From assembly GCA_019914995.1 (NCBI GenBank), contig CM034145.1:4781262-4845261 (forward strand): DNA of 64,000 nt. Direction: 5' to 3'. The notes under the pieces were generated by a model that saw nothing but the letters and a program-made list of their open reading frames with translations, did no database searches and had not been told where the DNA came from. How positions within the stretch are numbered: position 1 is the first letter of the stretch; each line of letters starts with the position of its first letter. The stretch is from Acanthochlamys bracteata. Its lineage: Eukaryota > Streptophyta > Magnoliopsida > Pandanales > Velloziaceae. Position numbers and translations under genes: made by a program. This document shows, one piece after another, positions 13,527 through 23,909 of the stretch.

Positions 13527-15495
13527 TTGGCATAGAAGAGCTTCATAATACTTTTTATACTGAAAAAGAAATGAGTTCAGTCAGAGTTCACAAACACGGT
13601 GGCGAAAATTAGCAGTCTTCAGAGTTCACACATGCATGCAAGTCCTCAGACTTGAAATGGTACAAATTAGCAGTCATCTATTTATGAACGTAATCATTTA
13701 AGTAATATTCAAAAGCAGTACTTCTTATGCAATGGAAATTATATAAGTTTTTTTGTCATCATATTGTAATAATAATAGCAGAATTTAGAAAGACCTGGCA
13801 ATATTCTAGTCCTGCAGACTTAAAACGTGAATTTTAAAAAATAAAAAGCGCAAAAAACGTGCTTTAAAAGCTTGTTCTGAGTTCTAAAGAAAACGAAACG
13901 AGAGGAACAAATTTTTAATGCACATGCAAACGTAGATGGTGTTTGGTAGTACCTTTTAATTTTTTAATTTTTAATTTATATTTTTTATAATATTTTATAA
14001 AAATTATTTAAATTAAAAAATATAAAATTAACGTAAAAGTTTATTATTATTTATTTTTAATATTATTTCTAAATCAAAAATATATAATTTATTTTCTAAA
14101 TTTTTTTTGAAAGTACTACAAAACATCTCTATACCCGAAGCAGCAGAATATTTTGGAAATTTCAATGGGGTTAACTTCCACATACGCCATTCCATTGGAA
14201 GTCCTTGCAAATGTTTTTATGAAAATCACTTCCCTCAGCTGAACTAACATCAGTCGTTGTTCTGGTCGACCACTTAACGACAAGTAATACAACGCAATAA
14301 ACGTGAGACATCTTTAAGATCAATTAGGCGTTGACCATAAGGCAGCCTGTCAAATATTTGGTAAAAGAAAAACTATGAACCAGTAGTATAAGAGTTAAGG
14401 CTTCATCAACACCTTGTTCCATATCTAAGAAACACGATCAAAATATAAATATTAATGGAAAAAAATTAATTAGTCTACAATATTTTAAAAATTATTAAAT
14501 AGAAATTTAATATTATTTTAATTATTATATATAAAGAATATTTTGATTATTATATATCTTATTTATTTATAAAAATAAGTTTAGTAAACATATTTTTAGT
14601 TAATCAGTTTTAAGCTCGACATAGCTTTATATAGTAAAAATTTGTTGAGGTTCCTGCAAGATCAGCTCAAGAGACCGATGGATGAATTGAGTTGATAAAT
14701 AAAAACTTTCGTAATAATAATGAACTTACACAGCAAATTGTCAGCTGCTTTGAGTAGGCTTATACCCTGCAGGCAGTGAACATTATGGCTATTTATGTTA
14801 AAGCAAATATGCAATGAGATTTTACGTAGTTCAGCAACTATTTTGCATACATCTACTGTCGCTCTATTACAAGAGCCAAAGTTTTATTAGATTTTTAACA
14901 AGCTACACGAACTAACAGTAAAGTACTTCACCAAACACACTTACTCTTAAGGATTTATTTCAACAATCAAGCTTGGAGATAGCTTTTAAACGTGTAATAT
15001 AGTGCTAGGTATATTACACGTTTACAAATGAATTAGGAAAGACAAATTTTGCACAGGATCAATCTCATGGTAAATAAGTAATTTTAAAGTTTTCAGTTGA
15101 GATAAACAAACTTGTTGCTAAAGATGATGTTCACTGGTGACTGACGGCAAAATGAATTTCTCTACTTGAGAAGTTTTTGGCTACTGTGAAGCAGATTTTA
15201 ATTTTTAAGTTTTTGCTAAATGTGTTGCTCTCTGTTCTGCAATCTCTCTACTTCTTATAATGCTTTCTTTCTAAAGGGTGGTTAGTTCTTTCCGTTGGAA
15301 GATCAATCAATTGGCGTCTTTGAGCAGCGGCGAATCTTCAGCGCAGAGATAAGATTTCTCGGTGGTCAATCAGCTACTCCAAAATTTATTTTAATTATTT
15401 CGGTGCAAACTTTTCATCGACATTAAATGCACCAATAAAGATAATTTGAATCTCCTGCCTGGGACACTCTAATGAGTCCAGCTAAGTTGTCTTTT
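13527..15495. other. Intergenic, no gene recognised
   Basis: Mostly A+T-rich. A copy of the shared A+T-rich module lies at about 13930-14130. A short exact inverted repeat of AAACGTGTAATATA occurs near 14988-15021 (TTTTAAACGTGTAATATAGTG then TATATTACACGTTTA). Nothing else is supported. Confidence 0.4.
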
Positions 15496-15819
15496 TCAAA
15501 TTGTCTCCAGTGAGTTGGCTTCTTTTAATTTACTAATGTTTGCTGGGTTGACTACTCTAAACGAGGTGGACTTCAAATGTTTGACTCTGCTTAGCTGCTT
15601 TCTGCTGAGTGTAGTGGGTCTGCTATCCTCTTTTTCTTCTTGGAGATTGAACTGGACTCTTTTGTGAATAGGAGTGATATTTGTCTCCATGTAGATCTTA
15701 TGCAATGTGATTTGCTTAAGTGGTAGATGTATCTGTACTATGTTGAAATGAAAGCTTGAGCAGAAACTTTGTTGATGGATTCGATCCTCTATTTTATTTG
15801 ATATGAGAAAAGATTTCAT
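15496..15819 (-). other. Unassigned open frame, 107 aa
   Basis: An ATG-started frame on the minus strand contains a second Met at 15690 followed by a basic, charged region (ETNITPIHKRVQFNLQEE, then SRKQLSRVKHLK). I do not recognise the family. It may be a fragment of a retroelement or pararetrovirus-like sequence, or a chance frame. No promoter or splice partners were seen. Confidence 0.2.
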
Positions 15820-16563
15820 ATAATCAGTAGTTGAACAGTTGATTATTTGGTGACTGTGTCGATTTTATTTTGACACAGCTTGCTTGTTCTCTACTTGATG
15901 TAAGATAGATCTTTTTCTGCATAACTTAATTTCAATTTATGAGTCCATACTAAATCATAAATCATAATTTTAATGTGTTGTTATAATCAAAATCAATTAG
16001 TTTCAACAAAATTTATCCAAATATTTTTTAACTTAAAATTCCATTTTTCAGTCAAAGCTCCAATAAAACTCAAAGCCACATAAATCAGCTTCAAATTAAA
16101 TTAAAAGCTCCAAAGTTTAAGCTTAGTCAAACTGGACTTATGTACATACCTAATACCATTTTCTATTTTTTTTTTTTTTCTTTTGCAAGGCAGATATGAG
16201 ATAAACAAGTTTTACTAAAGACATTTCAACTAGCACCGATTTCATTTTCTTTTTTCAAATTTTAAATTTATATTTTATATATCTTAATTAATATTTTAAT
16301 TTTTGCTTTCACTTTAAGTTTTCGAACTCTACTTCAAATTGAATTTTATTTGTCACCTAAATTTATTTTTAGGAAACTTCGCAAAACTTAATTTAATAAA
16401 ATTGAAACACACACGGCAAAATAGTGTATTTGATGTGCGTAAATTAGAACTTAACTAATCTGTAATACCACAACTGTAATTTAATTATTCTATATAAAAC
16501 CCTAATGAACATTTTTCTTCTTCTCGAGCTCTGTTGGTTCACTCTCTCTCGCGTGCGCCAGCA

Positions 16564-19500
16564 ATGGCTTCTCTGCAACTCAAACTCATCAAACCCTACC
16601 GCACCATTCCTTCTCCTCCATTCCGCCGCCTCTCTTCTTCCTCCTCCTCCGATACCACTGATCCCAGTTCTCGACAATCTAATGAAGAAAACAACAACAA
16701 CCACCACCACCACCACCAACAACAACAGCAAAGATTACTCTTCCAATTTCTCCGAAATCAAACAACGCCTCAAATCAACTTCACCTCCTCGCCGGATCCC
16801 TGATAACCCTTCCCCTCCGTCATCTTTTCCTTCCGCTGCCGGGGGCCGCGGAGGAGCAATCCCTGCGGGTCCCACATCTCTTGAGGAGATTCGGAAACAT
16901 TTGGCTTCTTTCCGGTTGAACAACAGCACCTCTAACGCTTCTAATGCTGCTGCTACGAATTTGTCAAAAAATTCCAGCACTACAGCGCCTCCTATTTCAT
17001 TCCAAGAGCTGTTTAAGAGCAATTTGTTTGGTTCGAAAGCAACAGAGGGTGGAGATGAAAGACAGGAACAACAGAAGTTGTCATTCGATTCGGTTCGGGA
17101 AAGTCTCAGGCAGTTCAGGCAGTCTAGTACTAGTGGTGGTGTTGATCGAGGGCAAACACGGCCGGGATTTAGTTTAAAATCGTTTCAGGAGAGTTTAAGA
17201 CAGAAGCCGACAGGAGATGGAGGTTTGTTGCCAGAATCGATTTTTGGGAAGGAGCTTAGGGAAAAAGAGGGGGAGGGGAGAGTGAAGGTGGGGAGAGGCA
17301 GAGGCAGTTGAAGACAGAGTTTGTGAAGATATATAGTCACGATGAGCTTGGAGAGAAGTTAAGGCAGTTGAGGACGGAATCGGTGAAGAAGGGAGGTGAG
17401 AATAATGAGTGGTTTTCGCTTCAGGAGCTGAATGAGAGGCTCGCTAAGCTGAGGGAACTTGAGGAGAAGCAGACAGAATCAAGGATGGGGGGAATTTCGT
17501 TTCAGGACTTGCGTGAGGGACTCATGAGGATCAAAGAAGCGGATGCTAGTAAAAAGGCCAACAGTAGGTTCTCCTAGCAGCTTTATGCATTCTTAATTTG
17601 TCATCACTTTTTTGAGTGCATTGTTGTGTGATTTACATGGATATACTTTTTTTTTGTGTTGAGTCAGTGATGAGGTGGCCGTTAATTTCAAACCTTGGAG
17701 GGCAGACAACACCACAATTCATGCTGAAGCCTCCACAAGAACAGCTGTTGGAAAATGTAACAAACTGCTCAGCATTTAGTTTTGATTTTCCAGTTGTTTG
17801 TAGTTGCATTTTTCGTACTAATGTTTGTGTCTTGCAGTACTTCCATCCCGATCACATGTCCTCTGCCGAGAAGATGAAGCTGGAACTTAAGAGGGTTAGA
17901 GAGGAATTTAAGATGTCTGAGTCAGATTGTGGATCTGCCCGTGTTCAAGGTATTGGTCAATAATCTGGATTTGAGTGCATTTTCACGTAGAACTATGACA
18001 TAATGTGAGGAAGCCGCTTTTCCTCCTTGAAGCAAATTTACTTAGTAGTTTTCCTAGACTTAATTTTCTCATATCGATGAACACGGTACGTCGGTACACA
18101 TGTTTTTGGTTGTTAACTGATTTATGGATTCTTTGCTTGTGAAATGTCAGGCTTTCCTTTCTGCTGAAATTAGCCTCTTATGAGACTTGGCTCACTTTAT
18201 CTGAATAATGCATTGGTCCAATACGAAGATTGGTAGACCTTGAAATGAACTTGGAGATGGTTATGCTGCATTCATATAGTCATTTTGGCTCGATTTTAAG
18301 GACTTACTGATGTTTAGTTCTGAATGCATCTTGAGATACACTGTTCATGCGTGTTAACAAATGCTCCTGTTTGGCATTTTATGCTATTTATTTTGCTGTT
18401 GACATTGTTTGGATCGTCCAGACATTTGCAAAATTAAATGCTGTTTGTGGTATAGGTTCTTGGGTAAAAACTGTGGGTTGAACTCTTGTTTCTTTGTAAG
18501 TTTTTGGTATGGCCAAAACTCAACCCACAAGGCTATAGTTTCATTAGTATTTTTCAAATCATCTGATCTTTTTTCCAAATTGTGCAGCTTTAACATTAAT
18601 TCTTGAACTTTGACACTGCTTTCATTCTAACACACTAGTTTCCATGTTGATGAATGTAAACATGAACTTTCTAGGATTAGCTTTATAAGTCTCTAATGTT
18701 AGTTCTAAGCACAGTTTTTAGTCAATGTGTACTCTCTAATCTATTTGCTTAGCAGGTCTAGAAAACTAAATTTAAGTGCTAAGACTAAGATTGACAAATG
18801 ATTAAACTATCAACATCACATTAATATGTAGACTTCATTAGGATCAAGGACTAGAGTGAAGCCTATGTCAAAGTTTATGGGCCAGAAGGAATCCATGAAA
18901 GGTAACTTGTCAAAGTGGACAATTACCTAACTTTAGGAACCATTTTGGGTTTTCAACTTTGAGATAACATGATGTTGTGCTGTGGTGAATGACGAATCTT
19001 TTGCTTACCTATTTCTGTTTCCTGTGATTCACATGAATGACAACTTCTTGTCACCTGTTTTGTGGTTCTGCTTGTATATTATTCTAGTTTTCTTTGTTGT
19101 GGGCTTCTAAAATTTGATATTTAGATGGTTTTGTAGTTGAAGTAATTGATCCAAATTTTGGATCATTCAATTCGGGTGCTTATCTGCTTACATAGATAAA
19201 ATTCATGTCCCATCCATGTCGATAGCTCCATTCATGTTGGATTATGTTTCGATTGACTGGACCCTTCTGTGTCCAATTTTAACTTTTTTACTATACTCAT
19301 TACTAATGCAGAAATGTTTCATACTTACCCAACTTGTCAACTAAATTTAGTTATGATTTTAAGGAATTATTGCTCTCTTTTCAGTGCATTATTGATAATG
19401 TATGCTTTAGTTCAATTTGGATGCCCTTCTTTTACATCCATATGCACAGTCCTATGGGTGTATTCTTTCTTATTGGCTTTTATCGCTCCCCTTTTTCATT

Positions 19501-20044
19501 GTTAATACTGTATATATTACAGTGGCGCAACTGACAACCAAGATCAAGCATTTGTCGAAAGCTTTGCATAAGAAGGTATGATCTGTTAGCTCATCTCCTT
19601 GTTTTGCTTTCGTGGATTGGAAGCTCTTATTTCACAAGACACATGCTTACAAGTTGTTAACGCACCTTTGGATGTGCCTGCTACACAGGCATTTCTTCTT
19701 TTTGCAAATGCTATGTTAGCCATTGCAATTAATAGCATTGATCGTAGTAGTGAACAAACCATCTTATAATATAAAGGTTATTTACGGTGTTTGTAAATGG
19801 GGTTTTTACTGTTCCAGAACCGTAACTTAGCGAACCTTCATGCACAATTTGAGTTATCTATTTTGTATTCTCTTTTGATCTGCAGGACAAGCATTCTAGA
19901 AAGGGACTTCAAGAGATGGTTCAAAAGAGAAAAAAGCTTCTGAAATATCTGAGGAGGACAGATTGGGATTCGTACTGTATGGTTTTGTCTAAGCTTGGCC
20001 TTAGGGATATTCCTGAATACAAGACTCCTGGTTACAAGGCCTAG
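16564..20044 (+). CDS. Mitochondrial small-subunit ribosomal protein uS15 (S15) with long N-terminal extension
   Basis: This is a component of the mitochondrial ribosome small subunit. The conserved uS15 core is at the C-terminus: VAQLTTKIKHLSKALHKK, then DKHSRKGLQEMVQKRKKLLK and YLRRTDWDSYCMVLSKLGL. Exons: 16564-17563, 17668-17756, 17838-17949, 19523-19575, 19886-20044; later phases all agree. The start MASLQLKLIKPYRT has an AGCAATGGCT context and a Ser/Arg-rich, presequence-like start. The extension repeats a short motif: ISFQELF, LSFDSVRESL, FSLKSFQESL, FSLQELNERL, ISFQDLREGL. Exon 1 is odd: the start and the end are in one frame, but the middle (about 16715-17275) is open and conserved-looking only in the next frame. 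Two compensating frameshifts are therefore needed, one in the CAC/CAA repeat and one in the G/A-rich tract. These may be real indels or sequence errors. Confidence 0.85.
16681..16732 (+). repeat. AAC/CAC/CAA trinucleotide tract in uS15m exon 1
   Basis: A run of AAC, CAC, CAA and CAG triplets reads Asn/His/Gln in the start frame and Thr/Asn in the next. The reading frame of the flanking coding sequence changes across this tract. Confidence 0.85.
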
Positions 20045-20558
20045 GTTGATCAGCTTCTGCTTTTAGAACAACATATCTGAGCACAATGCCTCTCAACACC
20101 TACTACGAGTGAGATCTCCTAAGAACAGGACGACTTGCTTGCTGTGGTGGATCTATGCTTTGAAGTTGAACTTCAAATTTCGTGAGATCCATGCATTTAA
20201 CACTTGACATGCTTCTTCATCGTTCGAAAATAACAGCAAACAGATTACATGAGGAGCTTGGCTACTGGTTCAGATATAAGATAACATTCACCTTTTCTTG
20301 TAACGATATTCAAGTTCTGCTAGAATCATGAAAACTTTTGGTTGCTTATTCTGTTCGCAGATTGTGAACACTTTCTGTCAGGACCATCCGTTACATCTAA
20401 AGCATAACATCAGTTTAATACTCAATTGTTGATAGCTTTATTTGAAGAAGAAAACATGTATCATAAATCAATGCAAAGTGTTGTTAACATGAGGAAACTA
20501 TATTGAGATCAGGAAAAGCTATATAGGGGAACGTCTTGTGCTGGTGCTGTCGAGGTTG
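20045..20558. other. 3' flank of uS15m
   Basis: Probable 3' untranslated region followed by non-coding DNA. No open frame of family-like composition was recognised. Confidence 0.5.
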
Positions 20559-21043
20559 TTAACATGAACTCATTGCAACGCCTGCCAATGCACCTAAAAG
20601 AACAAATTCCACAGGTCCAACGCCTCTTGCATGACATATTGGTTCTGGTTTTGGTTGAGCTTCAGGTAGATTACTAGGTTGTCGTCCTTGCTATATCCAA
20701 GAGCTTGTTTACTTGTAAGTGACTCTAAAAGTGACTTTTTTCTACCAGAATGTTACTTTCGGGTGACTTACTATGTTTACTTTAACAAACTTACTCTTGC
20801 AAACTCACTTCTGAATCGCTTAGGAGCAAGTGAACCTCCTAAATGTATAAATGCTTGTTCGGTCGCTCTAGCTCCAGTACTGCACCGTCTAGAATTTCAA
20901 TGTAAGCAACTAACAAGAAGCAACTTAGTTGGATGGATGCACTGAAGTTGGAGATATGTACAAGAAGTGCACGTACCTTCTCTTTGGCGGTAACCAGAAC
21001 ATTACCACCACCATCCTTTACTACCAATAAGTTCCAATTCTTC
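20559..21043 (-). other. Possible exon pair of an unrecognised gene
   Basis: Two exon-like blocks on the minus strand. The first, 21043-20977, is bounded by a CGCCAG acceptor and an AAG|GTACGT donor and reads KNWNLLVVKDGGGNVLVTA. The second, about 20683-20559, reads NLPEAQPKPEP, then GVGPVEFVLLGALAGVAM, then a stop. The composition is protein-like but the phases do not join cleanly, and I recognise no family. It may be a gene fragment or remnant. Confidence 0.2.
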
Positions 21044-21607
21044 CTGGCGACATGAAAGAAAAGGTTTCCAATTTAGGTCAATGGTGGCGAGCATTATAGT
21101 TTACACTTGGCATCTGTTCCATGAAGAAGAGATCGATATTACTCAGAAGAACATACTGAGAACTGACGGCTGCAGCATATTCAATAATGTCGACTTGCTA
21201 CTATGATTTTGTTTCAGGTCTTTGATTTTGAGCAACTACATAAAGACATTATATTACTGACTTTTATAAGTTAATACCTTTGACATTTTAATGTCTACAT
21301 GATAAAATGAAAACGGAGAAGTACAGGGAAACTAAAGACTAGTTTAAAAACCGTATATTCATGATCCAACACAAAGAGAAGTACAATAACCACAAATGCT
21401 ACTGCTTACATTTCATCGAACACCTTGTTGCCAGGATGTTCTTGCCTTCTGATGAGACGCAAGTTAACTATTCCAGTCAGGTAACAAGATTTTTGTTGAT
21501 TTTGTTGGTCCAATATATTCAATTACGTTTTTGAATCTGTTGGATGGATATTGAAAAAGCTTGCAACTACTGCAATCACACAAAGCAGCTTTGAGTCAGG
21601 GTCTTCC

Positions 21608-21999
21608 TTAATTAGCCAGTAGTGACTTCAACTTCAAGCAAGTAAAAGAATTGTTCATTACCGTGCTTAAATACACATTCATATCGTCTAAGCTCATTGA
21701 TTTTATAGCGTCAATGAACATCTGAAGCGATTTAACCATGTCCCTGTACAGTTCAAACCACACCCTTTTAAGCTCTCTTTGGTTTCCAGTCATCTGAATC
21801 TTTGCTATTGCCATTGCATTCGACTTTGCAAGTTCTGAGGTGATTCCTGCAAGGCCTTTAACGTCTGCATTTCGGCTTTCAGGAGGTAATCCAGAACTTT
21901 TAGTCAGCTATTTCCAAGTCTATGGGACTCGCAAAGTTTCCCAGAGGCATCTGCAACAATTGCCATGAACATGAAGAAGAAAACAGATGAAATCCTCAT
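21608..21999 (-). pseudogene. Pectin methylesterase/invertase inhibitor (PMEI-like) pseudogene
   Basis: PMEI proteins are small secreted four-helix inhibitors of pectin methylesterases or invertases. The ATG at 21999 opens a signal peptide (MRISSVFFFMFMAIVADASG) followed by KLCESHRLGNS and a stop. The rest continues in another frame: SRNADVKGLAGITSELAKSN, then IQMTGNQRELKRVWFELYRD and a C-terminal helix ending at 21608. The spacing resembles the PMEI fold (DVKGLA..., then a C.ELY-like helix). However, the conserved Cys pairs are largely missing and the segment after the signal peptide is shortened and frameshifted. A TATA-like run lies upstream near 22060. Most likely a dead copy. Confidence 0.55.
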
Positions 22000-22429
22000 T
22001 GTTTGTGATATTATTATGGAGATGGATGTTTTCTAACCCTTGAAATTATGCTGTGTGTGTATATATATAAAAGATAGAAGAGCACTCAATGCATTGTACA
22101 GAAGATAAATTTGCTTTGTTGGTATCTTTCTATTGAATGGAGATTTTAAGTCTTTCAAATTTCACTCTTTAAATGGGATTGAGGAAAAATGTAATTCAGT
22201 ACCTTGCATGTTTGGTGGTCTTTCAAGGGCTACTGCTGCATATTGAAATTTGTGAAGCTTTCCTATGGCAAATATAAAGATATGCTTTCCAGAACATTAA
22301 CATTTAAACACAAAATTGTGAAATTTATGAAAGAAAAATCACTGTATTGAACCAATGAGAAGGAAAATTATAGGATCTAATGAAAGAGTTAGGAAAATAA
22401 CATAGAAGCACGAACTTAACGGTTTATTT

Positions 22430-23640
22430 GGTTATAGAGGAATGACAAATAAGAGTAAATAAGAAAAAAATTAAATAAAAGAAAATTATTAAGAATGCAA
22501 ACGAGAGTAAAAAATAAATAATTTGATATATTAATAAAAATAATAAAAAGTAAATAATTATTTTTTTTAACTGAGAAACAAATAAAAATAATCTTTATAT
22601 AAAGATTGAAATATTATTTCATGTTTAATAATTTTTATAAGAGTAATAATTTTTATAAGTAAGATTAATTTTGTCTTGTTTGAACTTGAAACTTCTCCGT
22701 CGCCATTATCAAACAACCACGAGAAGCTACAATCAATGCTCTCCGGCAACAACGAAAACAATAACAACAATAACCTGCCTCATGAAGTTGTGGTTAGAGT
22801 TGATACAGCAACACCAACTCTCCTACAGCAATCAATGGCGAACCAAATTTCAGCTTCGAAAGCCAAGCAAGCAATGTTCAGCAGCTTGCCGAAGACCCAC
22901 CTTTAAAGCTCATCAAATCTTTCTACGTAAACAACACGCTGCAGGCGGTGAGCTATCTCTCGACATGGACATGCAGATGGAGGAGTTGAGGAAGCATTGT
23001 TCTTCCTCTGATCAAGATCGCCAGCGTAGACAGCAAGGCATCGCCGGCTTGAACTTCATGTTCAACGAAGCTCTCGCACCAACGTGAACTTCAAGTTTGG
23101 CGAAGATCGCCGGCGCGTGAGCTTTGCCGATGCGTGAGTTTGTGCTTGGCGTGCGAAGTCGCCGTCGTTGCGGCGGACTTCTTTCCAGTCTGCATGTAGA
23201 ACAATGATTTCGTCGGTTCCGGCAGTGGCGTATATTCTTGAAAAGAAGGAGAAGATGGAGAGACAGGAATTGGTGGTGAAGGGAAGAGAAACTTGGTAGA
23301 AGAAGAAGAAGAAGCATCACGGCCGGCCGCAGCGGTGGTGGAGGGCGGAGAAACTTGTCAGGGTTGATGGAGTGAAACGAAAAAAAGAAATCACTCAGGA
23401 AATATAACAAATAAATAGAAATTTCATAACGTTAAATAGAAATTTCATAACGTCAACAGACCGTAAAATTCTCTTACTCAAAATTCTTACTCTCAGTTAT
23501 ACCAGATATTAGAATGTCACGAATTACTCAATAAAGATTAATAAAAAATGTCACGAATTACTCAATGAAGATTAATTAAAAAAATTTTAATCCCTATTAA
23601 TTTTATACCAAAATGAAAAATAATAAAAATTATCAATTCA
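22430..23640. other. GC-richer island between A+T repeats, possible captured gene fragment
   Basis: Positions 22676-23400 are markedly richer in G+C than their flanks and are open in several frames on both strands (for example LSNNHEKLQSMLSGNNENN on plus; FVEHEVQAGDALLSTLA on minus, faintly LysM-like). No single frame is convincing. The flanks at 22432 (TTTGGTTATAGAGGAATGA...) and 23510 (reverse complement TCTGGTATAACTGAGAGTAA) resemble each other, as expected for degenerate terminal repeats of a transposon carrying host sequence. Confidence 0.25.
23413..23582. repeat. Two short tandem duplications
   Basis: AAATAGAAATTTCATAACGT occurs twice in a row near 23413-23453. A 34-bp unit starting ATGTCACGAATTACTCAAT occurs twice in tandem at 23514-23547 and 23548-23582 with few differences. 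Confidence 0.8.
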
Positions 23641-23909
23641 CTTCCTCTCTATTGCTCTTTCTGTTACACCCAATCCAAATTGAGGTCAAATTTTACAACC
23701 ACAACAAATCGAATAAAAATTTGCTGAGTGAAGAAATTGTTAATTCTTTAGAGCAGATGAGATTTGTGCTCAAACCAATTGGAAGGTACCTAATCACAAC
23801 ATTAATAAACCAACGAGCTGGCATTACATCAGTTGCCTATATTAAACCAATGACAAGTTTATACAAATGGAGTACAACATGAAAACTAAATATAATCAAT
23901 CGGGAGAGT

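Noticed and set aside
16505-16563. Upstream ATG at 16505 as the uS15m start, which would avoid one frameshift
   Set aside because: It gives an unlikely Cys/Pro/Leu-rich N-terminus; the ATG at 16564 has a better context and presequence-like residues. It remains possible and needs cDNA.
23012-23410. LysM-domain protein on the minus strand (FVEHEVQAGDALLSTLA)
   Set aside because: Only the first half of a LysM-like motif is seen and the frame does not continue into a domain; could be chance.
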